A DNA stretch of 64,000 nucleotides from Paralithodes platypus (taxonomy: Eukaryota; Arthropoda; Malacostraca; Decapoda; Lithodidae). Shown one piece after another: positions 10,733 through 23,191 of this stretch. The stretch covers positions 20,252,125-20,316,124 of the forward strand of contig CM064517.1 of the NCBI GenBank assembly GCA_032716605.1, in the 5' to 3' direction. How positions within the stretch are numbered: position 1 is the stretch's first letter; the number at the start of each line of letters is the position of its first letter. The translations under genes and the position numbers were made by a program. The notes under the pieces were generated by a model. That model worked only from the letters and a program-made list of their open reading frames with translations. It had not been told where the DNA came from and ran no database searches.

Positions 10733-13700
10733 TGTCTTAAGGGTGTACTGAAACTGAAATAATGCCGAGAATTTACCCGAATCACACCAACATTCGCAGG
10801 GGAATAGAAACCTATATTTATCTCCCAGTTAATTTGGATTCTAAACTTCAATCAAGCCCAGAGCTCAGGGCGACTATTCGTGCTCTTTGCCTGTACTTAC
10901 AGTCATTATACAATGCTACCCAAACACAATGCTCATGACCTACCTATGAATTTGATGATGTTGAGGGCATTACCTTATGTACCGGTCGTTACCATCACTC
11001 TCAAATCACTTGACAACATCCCCCACACACACCCATGGGCATACTGTTCTGGTGATACAGATGCGCGGCCAACTAGTATCCAATAAGGAGAGACGACTCT
11101 TTGCTTTTGGTTGTAGGCCCCTGATACTTACCCCATCTAACGGCAAGCACCCATCAATAGAGAACGGTGAATTTCGAACAGTAACTATACAGTTTATACC
11201 CATCAGCCATCAATAGCGAACATACAATTGCGGCCAGTTCTGCCAGGACACTCAATAGGTGGCAGCACAATTAGTATTTATAATTTGTCTGGTAACCGTG
11301 GTGGAGGGTGGGTAGGAGGTAAGGGATGGGGGAGGAGAGAGACGGGCGAATGACGGTGGGGAGAGTGGGGAACAAGTGATGGGGGCTAACGTAGGAATGG
11401 GGGTGGGAAACTAGAGGTGGGTGGTAGCAGAGCAGCAGAGGTTGTGGGACCCCGGCGGGTAGAGAAGGGCAGGTGGGGGACGGAAGAGAGCGGAGGTAAG
11501 GGATAGGGGAGAAGGGAGGAAGTCGAGTTACAGGGGAGGAGGATAGAAGGTGGAGGGTGGTGGAATATTGAGGGAGGCTGTGGCGTCAAGTTGTAGAACG
11601 ATACATGGGATTAGGACTTCATACCGTTACATATCAGTCTCAGAGGTTTCACATTTCTTTTACTTACGAGATGAATTCAGAATTCTACTGTCACCGTTTT
11701 GTATACAGTATACTCAACATTACAGACAAAGATAAACACGTAACGATTTCCTCCACCTTTATCCATAGTATTCGAATTTCTGCTGGAGAAAAGAAACCCT
11801 CTGATGTTAGCAAAAATATAAAAATCCAAGCATCACTGTACTGCAGGACATATTCTGATAGCTTAAAAGCTCCTATGATATTTATTTCGTAATATGAGGC
11901 TATCGTGTCATAATTATCCCTTTAAGTTCAAGATGAGTTTTGCCGTTGTACTGTGGGTACAGTTAAAAAATGATCTCAATTATTCATCTGACTTATATAT
12001 ACCCTTTCTAATTTGAATAAAATGGTATTTTAACAGAAAGAGAATAACGGAAATATGTCATGAATCCTGAATGAGTTAACCACATTGTAATGCATAACAC
12101 GAGTTACCCCTACTGATACGATTACTGTAAACTTGTTTCCGAGATAATAGTGTTAGTGTTTAGTGAATATATTATTATTTAATCATAATTTTCTTGTTTT
12201 TTGCACACAAATATTTACTACTTTTGTATTTTATATCTATAATAATTGTAGGTTATATTAAACAAGTATATACGTGGGTATTATATATGATAGTGAACAT
12301 ATGTGACATATAATGGCTATATTAGAACAAAAGCATATACTATAATTATGTTCATGTATTTCCCTACATGTATAGTTATTATCAATATTTGTAAATAATG
12401 TTGGTAGGTCTATTGTTATACAATCTCAGTAAAATGAGACGAAGACATTAAGAGTCTTAACTACAGTAAATATATCTATATTGGTATAATTTGTTTCTAT
12501 AAACAGGTCTATTGTTGGTAATACATCAAGACCGATTAAATAACAATATATACTGCATATATAAGCTATATAAGCACATAGGGTGCAATAAGGTGTTTTT
12601 ACAACTAAGTCGCTCCCGCCTTTGACCATCTGTGGAGTTTACTATTTTGTTTCGGTAGGCTATACGTTTATTAGTCATTAGTAGTGTATGATATCCAAGG
12701 TAGGTAGTATAAAAGAGTATAATTAAACTTAACTAATACATTTTATTAGAGAGCTTCCCTATTTCTTCAACTAGCCCCTCAGACGATACCGGTCGTTTGA
12801 GAATTCATAGCCAGTCTTGTCTGAGGGACCTTACCATAGCCAAAATTAAATATGGATCCTCTCCAATGAAATCAATATTGGCTGTGTTTAAATATACTCC
12901 TATTGCACATAGCTTGGATATCATGCACTGCTATAGTCTATTTTGTCCAGCTGATGGTAAATTGCTGTTGCTTTCGTGGTTGCTCAGCTATTTCGTAGAT
13001 TTTGTAGCGACATGTGTTGTTATTAATGAAAACCTGGCATTAATACGACGCACATACATAGTAGATTTAAATTATTCCAGTACCTATCGAGAAATCAGTT
13101 GTTAAGGGATTCAATTTACCATCAGCTGAAATATAACCGACTATAGTGACTGATAAAATTATGTAGAATGACACATTACAAAACTCTAAAATTGGACGTT
13201 TTGTCCAACAGGGGCTTCCCATAACTTACAAGTATACGACTTTCAACAGACTTATGGTAAATTCAATTTTCATTATGTATAGGTAATCGAGAGAGTAAGG
13301 GCGTATTCTTTATAATAAATAATGACCATAAGGATATTAGTGGAACTGTATTAGGAGGTTCTTGTTCCTGATTTATCAGGGATTAATGTTGCAATACCTA
13401 ATGCCTGAATTATAAACGATTTTTATGCATTTCCAAATATTGATAGCTAGGTAGTCACAATATTTGACATACATATACGTATTCGTATGTTGTAAAGGCA
13501 TCTACTTCACCATATTGAGTACAAATTAAATAAGAAGGCTTAAGTGTCGATATTTGATATACAGGCTCTTTTCTTAGACTTTAGAATATTGCAATTAAAT
13601 TATAAAATTTTATGAAATCATTCGAAGACTGTCATATGGCTGCATTTATACCTATGACCTCAATTTTTTTTAATATATACCGCTTTTTCACTAGGCCTAA

Positions 13701-14040
13701 GCCTTTATTTTTTAAGAAGTTTATGATTATGTAGGCCCCTATCCATATTACATATAAAGCATCCAATGCGGTTTAGCCTTGTATATAAATTCCTCAAGTA
13801 ATTATCCTCTATTTAGGTCCTTGCCAAAATTATAAATGAAGTAATCCTTCTGCATCAATGTATCTACTCCAACGATTAATTTCATACCTAGGAGTGATAT
13901 TGTCCCCAACTTTTCCATACGTTTTCATACAGAATTAAGTAACAAGAAACAATAATTCTGTATATATTGATTCCTTCAGTATATGATATATACGTATTTG
14001 ATATACAATATAATAACTAAATAATTCTATCATCAAGGAA
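10733..14040. other. Non-coding stretch with repeat I, no gene seen
   Basis: Frames such as 11605-11892 (+) and 12797-13105 (+) show no motif, splice support or repeated codon pattern and look like chance. The only recognised element is repeat I at 11236-11545. The remainder is plain AT-rich DNA. Confidence 0.55.
11236..11545 (-). repeat. Dispersed purine-rich repeat I (reverse copy)
   Basis: Reverse complement of 31085-31440. Shared landmarks are CAATAGGTGGCAGCACAATT, ATTTATAATTTGTCTGGTAA, GTAAGGGATGGGGGAGG and GGGCGAATGACGGTGGGGAG. Strand asymmetry (G-rich here, C-rich there) leaves long open frames that code for nothing. Confidence 0.8.
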
Positions 14041-14047
14041 AGCCGAA

Positions 14048-14257
14048 TTACACACCTAGGTCATTTAAATTCCCAGTCTCCTGCCAACGATTAGCCCATT
14101 TCTCCACCGTTGATTTTGCAACACCAAGATGCTGAGCAGTTGCTCGTACGGTCCAGCCAATATGTAAGAGGGCCACAATTCGGGCTCTCATAGCTAGCTG
14201 AGTCTGCTGGCGGTCATCGTCAGGGTTACACAAGTCCTCCACTGAATGTTCCCACAT
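14048..14257 (-). pseudogene. Tc1/mariner-like transposase, N-terminal helix-turn-helix fragment
   Basis: The 69-residue frame contains a homeodomain-like helix-turn-helix: RARIVALLHIGWTVRATAQH (about residues 24-43) followed by LGVAKSTVEKWANRW (44-58) and QETGNLNDLG. This is the paired-like DNA-binding start of Tc1-family transposases, where RSGRPR normally follows. Here the frame ends straight after LGV, and no second helix-turn-helix or DDE/D catalytic domain follows. The ATG directly abuts the TTAA of a family C element (14258), which may have inserted at the 5' edge. It is probably a dead fragment. Confidence 0.75.
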
Positions 14258-14471
14258 TTAACCCTATGAAGCTCCAATACGCATTTCTGTATTGTTTTCT
14301 GGTAATTATTAGACGATTTTATTCAGATTAGGAAGGGTATATGGAAGTCAGAGGGTTGATTGAGAGAGTCTTTACCCTTTTAATACCCACAGATCCTTCC
14401 TAAGCTGCATAAAATCGTCTAATGATAGCCAAAATATACTGCTAAAACGCGTCAGAGCTTCAAGGGGTTAA
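14258..14471. mobile_element. Family C foldback element (C1)
   Basis: About 214 bp between two TTAA sites. Inverted inner arms read TTAGACGATTTTATTCAGAT..AGGAAGG and CCTTCCTAAGCTGCATAAAA..TCGTCTAATGATAGCC. The ends (TTAACCCTATGAAGCTC and GAGCTTCAAGGGGTTAA) are inverted copies as well. Diverged from the GTACCGG-type copies. Confidence 0.88.
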
Positions 14472-14879
14472 GATTTCCACAATACCTCAGTTGGAATTCT
14501 ATTGGTTCCTTTCATAAGATGACGTCATAATCACGATATGGAGTAGCTCAAACAGAGATGCAGAGATGGAAAGGGAAAATGGGGATGGGGTATATGCCTG
14601 TTGCTATGGGTGACTGTGGTATACGAACTTCGTTTGGTTTGAAGCAATATTCAATTAGGCTACAACAGTTGGTCAAATCAGAATCAGTGTTTCTGCAATA
14701 TTCTTTAGGTGAGCGTCTTTATTATTTGTTCTGATAACGTGCACTATAATGATAATTATATGTGTGCAATTTTAGCCACGGTTGAGTGTATACGGTGCCC
14801 AACTTTCCCAAATATACCTGGAGTGAGTGAGTTCGAATCATGGTCAGGATACCTATTTTTGTTTTCATTAACATAAAAA

Positions 14880-16080
14880 GGAGATGCAAAAAACATGAAA
14901 AACTATCAACCAATTACCTTGCTTTCTGTTTTGGATATACAGTTCACTAAAATTACCACCAACCGGATAGGTAGAACAGTAGATTCAAACCAGCCAAGAG
15001 AACAAACAGGTTTCTGAAGTGGATACTCAACAACAGATCATATGCAAGTTGTTAACCAAGTACCGTAATTGAAAAAAAACAAAAACAGATGAATTTCAAA
15101 AGCTCTTATGTATGGCATTCATAGATTACGAAAAGGCATTTGATTTGGTCAATATTTCTGCTGTAATGAGAGCGATTCGAAAACAAGGAGTAGAAGAGAA
15201 TTATGCACAGGTTTTAGAAGACATATATAACGATGGAACAGCAACAATAAAGCTCCACAAGGAAAGTGAGAAAATACCAATTAAGAAGGGGGTAAGACAG
15301 AGCGATACAATTTCACCAAAACTGCTCACAGCGTGTTTGGAAGAAATATTTAAGAATCTTGACTGGGACAATAAGGGAATATATGTTAACGGAGAATACC
15401 TAAGCAACCTCAGATTCGCTGATGACATTGGCCTAGTTCTTTTCAGCGACTCAGGGGAAGAGTTACAACAAATTATGGAAGATATGAACAAAACAAGCCT
15501 TAAGGTAGGACTGAAAATGAATAGACAAAAAACCAAGATTATGTTTAAATCAAACGAAGGATAGGTATGGGATGGAATGCATTCGGTAAACAGAGCTCCA
15601 TTATGAAAAGCAAGCTAAAAGGAAATATACAACCAATGTGTCCTCCCTGTACAAATTTATGAATAAGAAACTTAGAGTATAACAAACTGTCTAGAATGTA
15701 AACTTAGAAGTGCCCAAAGAGGAATGGAGAAGATAATGTTAGGCATAACTTGGAAATATAAGAAGAGAGCCTCTTGGATAAGAGAACAAACACAAGTATA
15801 AGATATTTTCAGTACCGGTAGTATAAAAGAGAAAATGGTCCTGGGCAGGTTATATATTTATAAAAGATGATAACACATGGGCAACTAGAGCAACAACATG
15901 GGATCCTAGGGATGGAGCTTGAGGAAGGAGTAGACAGAGAACTAGATGGAGGGATGAGATCCGATAGTTTGATGGGGTGGGGTGGAACAGACTAACATCT
16001 GATCGGTTGGAGTGGAAACGGTTGGGAGAGGCCTTTGTCCTAGGCAGTAGACTAACTCAGGTTGACGATGATGACAGTCG
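14880..16080 (+). pseudogene. Non-LTR retrotransposon reverse transcriptase, degraded 3' part
   Basis: The longest open piece is 15112-15564 (150 codons): FIDYEKAFDLVN (RT motif A with catalytic Asp), KKGVRQSDTISPKL (motif B) and LRFADDIGLVLF (YxDD equivalent, FADD). The G of RQGD is replaced by S. Upstream, 14895-15060 still reads NYQPITLLSV, NRIGRT, QTGF and STTDHMQVV through one stop, giving fingers motifs 0-2. Downstream, past stops, GMEKIMLGITW, RQRTRWRDEI and RLEWKRLGEAFVL are the usual C-terminus of this RT lineage (endonuclease/RT type common in arthropods). The tail is GACGATGATGAC. Inactive. Confidence 0.85.
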
Positions 16081-16177
16081 ATATATACTGATACGAAACT
16101 CTAATGTAGTTATGTCCTATCAGAGTGATGGGAAGTTCTGTGTTCAATAATAATATTGTCAATTGTTGTGCCACTCC

Positions 16178-16551
16178 TTAAGGGGAGGCAGACCGTTTTT
16201 CTGGACCCCCTTCTCCCTAATGTTTAGCCCCACTAGTTTTGAGATTATAAGACGTTATTATTAGTATTAGTTTGGCGATTTTAACACCTGTCGCCCCATT
16301 TTGTTGTCAATTTTAAGACCTTTCGTGCCATTTAGGTGTCGATTTTTTCCTGGCGAGCGATAGCGAGCCTGCAATTTTAAGAGGAATCGGCCTTCGGCCG
16401 GGAAATTTTTCTACCGAAAAATTTACAAATTTGTCTTGAAGGGGGGTCTAGGAGGTGTTTTTCTAAGCTTGATGGAGGTCTAGGGAGGAAACTAAAAAAA
16501 TATATGAATAAATGAATTAATAGACCAAACAAACGGTCAGCCTCCCCTTAA
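16178..16551 (+). mobile_element. Family A element (A7)
   Basis: Near-consensus forward copy. Its right TTAA (16548-16551) is simultaneously the left TTAA of a family C element. Confidence 0.93.
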
Positions 16552-16760
16552 CCCCTTTAGAATGCTGACGTGTTATGACAGTCTATTCTGGCTATCTTTA
16601 GAAGATTTTACTCAGATTAGGAGTGGCCTATGAAAGTCAATGAGATACTGTAACAGATATGACTAATACCCTGGTAATTCCCACAGACTCTTCTTAAGCT
16701 GTATAAAACCGTCTAATGATAGCCAATATTAATTGTCAAAATGCATCATGATCCTCATAG
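16548..16760. mobile_element. Family C foldback element (C2)
   Basis: Begins TTAACCCCTTTAGAATGC and carries the paired arms TTAGAAGATTTTACTCAG / CTGTATAAAACCGTCTAA. The right terminus has decayed (CATGATCCTCATAGAG). It shares its first four bases with the end of A7. Confidence 0.82.
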
Positions 16761-16861
16761 AGAAAAGGATGATTCGCTACTACTGTTATCCTCTGAATAA
16801 AGATGACTAGTTTAAATATAGAACGGCATGCTTGTAGGTAGGTGTATGTGTGCAGGAAAAA

Positions 16862-16864
16862 ACG

Positions 16865-16903
<39 letters not shown>

Positions 16904-17103
16904 ACACACAGAGATGTCTGGTTACTAACTATGATGTTTCTTATAAATAACAATTTCAATAATGAGCAGATTTATTGTAAACTGTTACGCCCCCCCCCCC
17001 CCCCCCCCCCTCCCCCTCCACACACAGAGATGTCTGGTTACTAAATATGATGTTTCTTATAAATAACAATTTCAATAATGAGCAGATTTATTGTAAACTG
17101 TTT
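16862..17103. repeat. Tandem duplication with poly(C) runs
   Basis: Two copies of about 120 bp, each a poly(C) run followed by TCCACACACAGAGATGTCTG and a shared 80-bp tail ending in TTGTAAACTGTT. The runs are about 37 C and about 20 C. The apparent proline-rich frame here is an artefact of poly(C). Confidence 0.9.
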
Positions 17104-17239
17104 TGCAACAGTCATTAACTACTTGTAGTACGGTACTTTATAAATATCTATACAAAGATTATTTACAATAGAAGGGTTTTAGGATGAAACGAAACCTACT
17201 ATAGTACTGCGTCAGATATGTGTTTGGGAACACATTAAG

Positions 17240-17690
17240 AACACATTAGAACGAGTTCAACGTAGTTACCAATATGATACCGTGCCTAAAGAACAAATCA
17301 TACGAGGAGCGCCTTAGAGTTAGAGAATTAAATCTATTTCCTTTTTTTAACCCCGCGCAGATTAAGAGGCGACTTAATTCAAGTGTTCAAAATCATCAAA
17401 GGCATCGACAATATGAACTTAGTCTAGTAAGTACTTCACTATCGACCACGCGGGAAAACGGTTGCACAATAATTGGTACGGTAAATCTTTTAACTCACAC
17501 GAATCTTAGAAAATCTTCTTCAATCGAGTTGTCAACTTGTGGAATGGGCTTCCCCGAGACGTTCTAGACTGTAGCACCGTTGATTCTTTTAAACTTCGCC
17601 TAGACAAATATCTTGCATCAAACCCGCGACTGGCTGCGTTTGTAAATGAATAACTTTATTTTATCCCCCCCCCCCCTTAGATTCATCAAG
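17240..17690 (+). pseudogene. CR1/jockey-like retrotransposon, C-terminal and 3' fragment
   Basis: DNA matches the 3' coding end of the large reverse-strand element at 55108-57836. Reading across frameshifts gives ELNLFPF, CGMGFPE/WNGLP and a final NPRLAAFVNE before a stop. It ends AATAACTTTATTTTATCC and a C run, the same 3' junction as the larger element. 5'-truncated and frameshifted. Confidence 0.85.
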
Positions 17691-17699
17691 GATTATTGC

Positions 17700-19061
17700 G
17701 TAAATATATTATAAAGACGTTAATAGGGGTTTATTATAACGGTATCTCCGGCATCGACTACATTAAAACAACGACAACAACAATAAAAAGTCGTCGACGC
17801 GAAAGCTTCTGCGCATCCACTAGACACGTAAAAAGTCCGGAAAACGTATCGTACTAAAAGGAGTTCTCCAGCGACTTCTTAACACGGGGTAAAAATGCAG
17901 TCAGCTGCGCGCACAGGCAGATATTCTCGAGAGAATATCTTGGAGTTGCCAGATTCAATGGATTATAATACGGGATATGATTAAAAAGAACTAATGTAGC
18001 AGCCCATGGCACTGAAATTTCCTCTTGGGTATAACAGTGTTGTGTATTATAATGCTTTAACGGTCGTCTGTGGGTAAACAGAATGTTAGACCAGAGAATA
18101 CATTAAATATAATGTATAAAACATTATCCTCACCACCACCCTCCACCCAGATTCGATTGACCAGCGTTTCTCCGCTTTCTCGAAATTATCGTTTCAGTTT
18201 TGTGTTTACATCGATGGGAGGTAGTGGTTGCATGCCTCTCCCAATCTAGATTAGTCTGAATACCATACATATCTTCGAATATAGTAATAATAATGTGTGG
18301 AATATAATAGTTGTGTTTAAATTATCCTATATGAATAACAAAAGTGAAATGTGAAAGCCAATTGGACATAATTACATAACTAAAGCGACGTGCCTAGGCC
18401 TGTAGGCATGCCTTTCGCTCTCCTCGTCCTTAAACAGGCTGCTAGGCTAGCCTAACATGCTTTCAAAGCCTAGATAATTATTTCGATAATTAGTATTGAA
18501 ACAGGATTAGGCCTAGGTAATATTAAGGGTTACTAGTCAAAGACTAAATACTGTACTTCAAACTTCAATAGGCCTATTTGTATTTGCCTAGGCTAATTTC
18601 ACCTGGTTAACTCACCTGGTAGGGTCGCCAATCGGTAGCGCATGACAGGCCAAGGATCAGGGAGCCCAGGAGATAGCATGACATGCCAGTCAGATGCAAC
18701 ATTTGGATGTACTGGAGATGCTTGACAATGGGGTGACGGGATGGATGTAGAGTTCGGGCGTACGGTCGTCATTGTTTACATAGGGCGATCGCCGCGCTCG
18801 CACTTACGTTCCCGTTCCCGTCTATTTCGACGCTATATTTTCTGCTATTTGCCCCCTGTCATTACTACATAAATACTAGGTTAGGTTAGGTTAAAATAAA
18901 ATAGACGGGAACATGATGGGAAAGGTCCGACGCCACTACGTGTAATGTAAACAAAGATGGCACTACATCCTACCCGGGGTGACTGGTAGTGTGTGTCGGA
19001 CCAATAATTTGATGGGGTAGTTTATCAGGGGTTGAGATGTTGCTAAAAAATGGGAAGGGGG
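17700..19061. other. Non-coding stretch, no gene seen
   Basis: Mixed AT-rich sequence with AGGCCTA-rich patches and a small interstitial TTAGG-type string (18880-18895). A segment at about 18740-18790 (GATGGATGTAGAGTTCGGGC, GTACG) is inverted at about 25810-25850, so another dispersed repeat ends here. Confidence 0.55.
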
Positions 19062-19200
19062 ATTTTAGATAATATTCAAGGACACTAGTGCGACGTTATG
19101 AGAAACAATTTATTAGGGAAAATAGGCACCAATAGATTCGCCATATAGTCCGCATGGCGGATTTTCGTTATCAACAAATTGAAAAATACCCACTTCACAG
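19062..19200 (-). mobile_element. Repeat F, 3' fragment (reverse)
   Basis: Contains GATAATATTCAAGGACACTA, CAATTTATTAGGGAAAATAG and TATAGTCCGCATGG, the inverse of the F 3' end at 8941-9056. The 5' part is absent. Confidence 0.8.
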
Positions 19201-19221
19201 ACAAATACACCAAAAATCTAA

Positions 19222-19312
19222 GTCAAAGCGGGGGTGTGGGGGCGGCAGCCCCCACCTATAATACTAGGATAGGTTATGTAAGGTTGTTAGGTTAGGCTAA
19301 TGTTCTTTTAAC
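19222..19312. repeat. GC hairpin plus TTAGG-rich dispersed repeat
   Basis: The motif GGTGTGGGGGCGGCAGCCCC then CACC forms a strong hairpin and is followed by ATACTAGGATAGGTTA and AAGGTTGTTAGGTTAGGC. The same unit occurs at 22437-22521. Related GC hairpins beside CTAACC runs lie at about 39632 and 39893. Confidence 0.8.
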
Positions 19313-19317
19313 ACCTT

Positions 19318-19795
19318 ACGAGCGGCCTAGGCGGTTTATTTATATGTACTGCCCAGCGGGGTGTTTTTACCCAAAATAGGGCTGTTTTCGTGATCATTTT
19401 CATGCCTAAATAAGACCCAGAGTGTAAAACAAGTATCTATCCCTGAAAGGGCATAAACAGAGCTTTCCAATGACACCATAACGATCCTTTTATGATGGCT
19501 AGTTTTCTTGCAACAACCGTGCAACGCGAGTGCAAAAAGCATGTAATTCGGCACTTTCCCCATACAATTCCGTATATAGCGAGTGAGAGAGGGAGGGAGG
19601 AGGTGGGATTCGTGTCAGTAGGTTCGCCGCGGTGGTCTGGAGCAGTCATACGCTCGCTACTCTCCTGCCACCACTTGTCTCTCTCTCTCAGCAACATTAC
19701 GTGCTGAAATTGCCACACGACCTATGTCGAGCGCCGCCAGATAGTCCAGATTTATTATACTCGACTTATGTTGCGCGCCGCTAATTAAGGGTTAA
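19318..19795 (+). mobile_element. Family G TTAA element (copy G1)
   Basis: 478 bp, nearly identical in order and content to 32240-32727. Bounded by TTAA, with imperfect inverted ends: TTAACACCTTACGAGCGGCC on the left against the inverse of GGCGCGC..GCCGCTAATTAAGGGTTAA on the right. Internal landmarks: CCCAGCGGGGTGTTTTTA, AAATAAGACCCAGA, CAACCGTGCAACGCGAGTGC and CGCCGCGGTGGTCTGGAGC. Open frames on both strands are shared by the copies only because the DNA is conserved. Confidence 0.88.
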
Positions 19796-19844
19796 AGGGG
19801 TATAGGCTAGTAAACACTAGGATAGCCTATACCCGGTCAGAGGT

Positions 19845-20110
19845 ATGAAGAAGAAGAAGAAGAGTCCTGCAGTAGTCTCCTTGAATGCTACCGGATTTTA
19901 GGGGTTGAAGAGGGAGTTGTGGAGGTGTTGGGTCAATTTAGATTTGAATTGAGCAAGGGAGGGGAAATCAACTATTTCAGCTGGTAGGGAGTTCCACTGA
20001 TGGATTAGGCTATACGACAGGAGAAAAACCTTTTTCTTGCTTCGGTTTCTGTGTGGCAGGGTGCCAAAACAGGAAATATCCAGTTCTGGATCATTTTTCT
20101 AAGCTTACAA
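19845..20110 (-). pseudogene. Non-LTR retrotransposon C-terminal scrap
   Basis: On the reverse strand the sequence reads RSKKKVFLLSYSLIHQ, WNSLPAEIVDFPS and LAQFKSKLTQHLHN then SLFNP and a stop. The WNSLP-x-EIVD signature is the conserved tail of CR1/jockey-type RT proteins (compare WNSLPREVVDS at 58635-58877). It ends in a GAAGAA microsatellite (19848-19862), typical of LINE 3' junctions. Confidence 0.78.
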
Positions 20111-22436
20111 GGATCAACTTTGCGCGGGGGGCACAACCCCCCGCTACATAACAGGGAGTCCGGGGGGCGTAGCCTCCCGTCCGCCGGAGAAATTTTGAGA
20201 TTTGAAGGTAAATATACGCACAATACATGCTCAAAATTTATTAAAAGGAATTAATAATATTGTAAGTAAAAGGGATGTTATGTATGTTTACTGGTGTTTA
20301 ATCAGGATACTAGGGGAGCTGGCTGCCTGTACTTCGGTCTCAAAGGGATTCACTTCAGGTCCACTAATATAGGCATTGAAAACAGGGTTTTAAATTATTC
20401 TTAGCAGTCCCTGTTTTAGTTTTGTAACTTTTGTCTAATAAAGATTTCATGTATATTTGTTGTTGCATTCCAAGAACTATTACATATTTAATTTATATCC
20501 TTTAATATGATACATGAGTTACTATAGAGTACCGTACTGGTTAAAATACATACCGGTACCAAGTTTCAAGAATAAACTTTGATTAGAACATTTGTTTGTC
20601 TATCATTTTCCCTGGGCCGAGTAAAAAATACCTGGGTAGGCTATTCCCATCTCGGGTCAAGTACAATCAGTAGGAACGTAGAAACTTACTTTAATTTTCA
20701 CAACTTTAAAAGACCCAAGATTCTGCTAGGCTAATTCCGAAAATATGCAATCAAGACTCAGTTACCCCAGTGAAGGCAGGTTATAGTACTTAATGACAAG
20801 ACATATCATTTATATAGGTTAGTTAGCGAGTGTGTGGACTGTGGGGATAGTGGCAGTCCCCACTTTGGACACTAAGACTAAGTATAGTTAGGTTAGGGTA
20901 AGGTAATGCAAAGCAGCAAATTATCTACTCATAACATGATGAACAATTGAACAATAAACTACTGTATTATATTCCTTGAAGAAATAAAAACAAATAATTG
21001 TATGTAAGGCTGCGGAAAGATTCCTTAGTGATACCCAAGTCATGGCCGGGAAATCTATAAATGCACTGTTGGCAGTAGGCCTAGCCTGTACACTTATTAA
21101 ATTGTACCGGTAATCTGGCTAAAAAGCTACCGGTATACAACATAAGAACATAGCGGCAGGGTGCAGATCCTACTTTGGACACTAAGTTTGGACTTTGGTT
21201 AGGGTAAGTTATTGCAAATCCTCCACTCATAATATAAACTACCTGTACAATAAAATAAGATACCAGTAATATAGCCTATAGCCTACAGTACCTTGAAAAA
21301 AAAAAAAAAGGCAAGACTGCGAAAGTATTCTTCAGTGATACCCAAATCATGGCCGAACACTTTATAAATGCACTGTAGGGGCGGCCGCGGCAGGCCTAAC
21401 CTAGGCAATACAGTACGGTACCGGTACAGTGTACACTCTTATTAAATTGTGCCGGTAGGTACTCTGGCAGAAAATGTTATAAGAACATAGCAGCAGACCT
21501 CACTTTGGACACTAAGTTAGGTTAGGACCGTCTGTTGCGTACCGTTTCGTAGGTTTGATTAGTAAATGTTATGCTAATCCTCGCAACTCCTCCACTTATT
21601 ACACGATAAATGACAATGAAAAAACATATTCCTCAAAGAAATAATACAAACAAATTGTAAGTGTAATTATAGCTGCAAAAGGATTCTTCACTTGTACCCA
21701 ATCCCAAGTGATAAATCAAATTGCCGGGATTCCAGACGGTGCCGCGGCAAGTCTAGCCTATTGCCTACAGTGACAGTCTTATTAAAGTCACAAAGTGTGC
21801 TCAAGCCAAAACAAAGATTAGAACTTCTAAACACTGGCAGTGGCTAATGAATGGTGTTTTATGAAAAAAAAACAAAAACAAAACATGGTAGGCCTATTAC
21901 TGACTTTTAGCATCAACAGTTAGCTCAGCTATTGTTTTTTATGCAGCCCATCAATGTTAAGACCTGATAGTGGGAAGGGATATGAAGAATGTGGAAATTA
22001 AGGGAATTTGGGATACTGTACAGAATAAGCTGAAGGGGGCAAGCCCCCCCCCCCCCCCCCCTCCCCTGAGCTCAACAAATACTATAGGCCTAGCCTATCC
22101 CTAAAATCCCACGGCAAACGGTTATTGTCATTGCTAGGCCTAGGCCTATAGGCTATAGCCTAGCTAAGCTTATTTTTTGTTGTCTTTAACCTCAAATCTT
22201 CCTTGATCTTCATTATCATAGCCCTACTAGGCTAGTGGGGGGCTGTCTTAAGATTGTTGGATAATGGGTTAGGCCTAGGCCTAATACGCCTACGCTACTA
22301 ATTTATGCTCCAAATCATCATAGGCCTAGGCTAATAAAAGTTTATTTCCCTAGCTGAAGGAAAACATAGGGAATGAGTTTGAGTTGTGTTACCGGGCGTA
22401 CGTCGTCTAAACACGCGAGTTTATGTCAAACAGCAG
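20111..22436. other. Non-coding stretch with diverged tandem units, no gene seen
   Basis: GC-rich palindromic stretch at 20125-20190 (GGGGGGCACAACCCCCCGC). From about 20830 to 21830 a unit of roughly 320 bp repeats three times with strong divergence, marked by CTTTGGACACTAAG at 20865, 21175 and 21505 and GTGATACCCAA..ATCATGGCCG. Homopolymer runs at 21297 (A) and 22046 (C). Confidence 0.65.
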
Positions 22437-22521
22437 GGGTGTGGGGGCGGCAGCCCCCACCCAGTGATCCATAATACTAGGATAGGTTAGGTAAGGTTGT
22501 TAGGTTAGGCTAATGTCCTTT
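22437..22521. repeat. GC hairpin plus TTAGG-rich dispersed repeat
   Basis: Second copy of the unit at 19222-19312: GGTGTGGGGGCGGCAGCCCC, then CACC, then ATACTAGGATAGGTTAGGTA and GGTTGTTAGGTTAGGCTAAT. Confidence 0.8.
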
Positions 22522-23191
22522 CAAAGGGGTTTAGGCTAGGCTAGGCTAGGCTAGTAAACACTAGGATATACCCGGACAGAGGTAGATGATACACCCGATA
22601 ACACAACTCTTGCCAAATATTATAATATAGCCTAGCTCACACAAAAATATATGCTAGGCTACTTACAAAATCGCTGTTGGTGCTAAAAGTCAGGTTTACC
22701 AAAAGCATCACAGGCTGTGTACAGTGGTGGTATCCTGCCCCTGCTAATGGACCTTGAACTTGGACCTTATATATAATGAGTTCCCCAAGATTAATATGCA
22801 CGATTTTAGAATGTGCAGGGCACTCGCAATTCACATGAAGTCAATGTTATATTCCAGCCCCTTAATTCACTATATTTTCCACAAAAGTATCAGTAAGTAA
22901 CAGCTTAACACAATTCCAAATTACCACAATTCACTGGCGCGAAACTAATCTGACGTCATTCAGTCAGGATCACGACAATATAGAACCATACCAAATACCC
23001 TTTCGTTGCGTTGCATTCGTTAATCCCTGTCATATAAATATCCCTCAAAAGCCAATAATTCATCATAAAATCGTAATAATTTATAGCTTACCGAATGCCT
23101 AGAGCTCTTGCGCTTTGTTCCTGATAAAAATAAAGTAGACGTGCCGTTTTGCCCAAAATCAAAACGGCATACCCAACTCTGCGATGGGTTA

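Noticed and set aside
12797..13105. 102-codon frame
   Set aside because: No motif, AT-biased codons, no splice or promoter support; length is within chance for this size of window.
16850..17044. Poly-proline protein frame
   Set aside because: Consequence of poly(C) runs in a tandem duplication.
19336..19718. Overlapping frames conserved between 19318-19795 and 32240-32727
   Set aside because: Conservation is explained by two copies of a non-autonomous element; frames on both strands are equally conserved.
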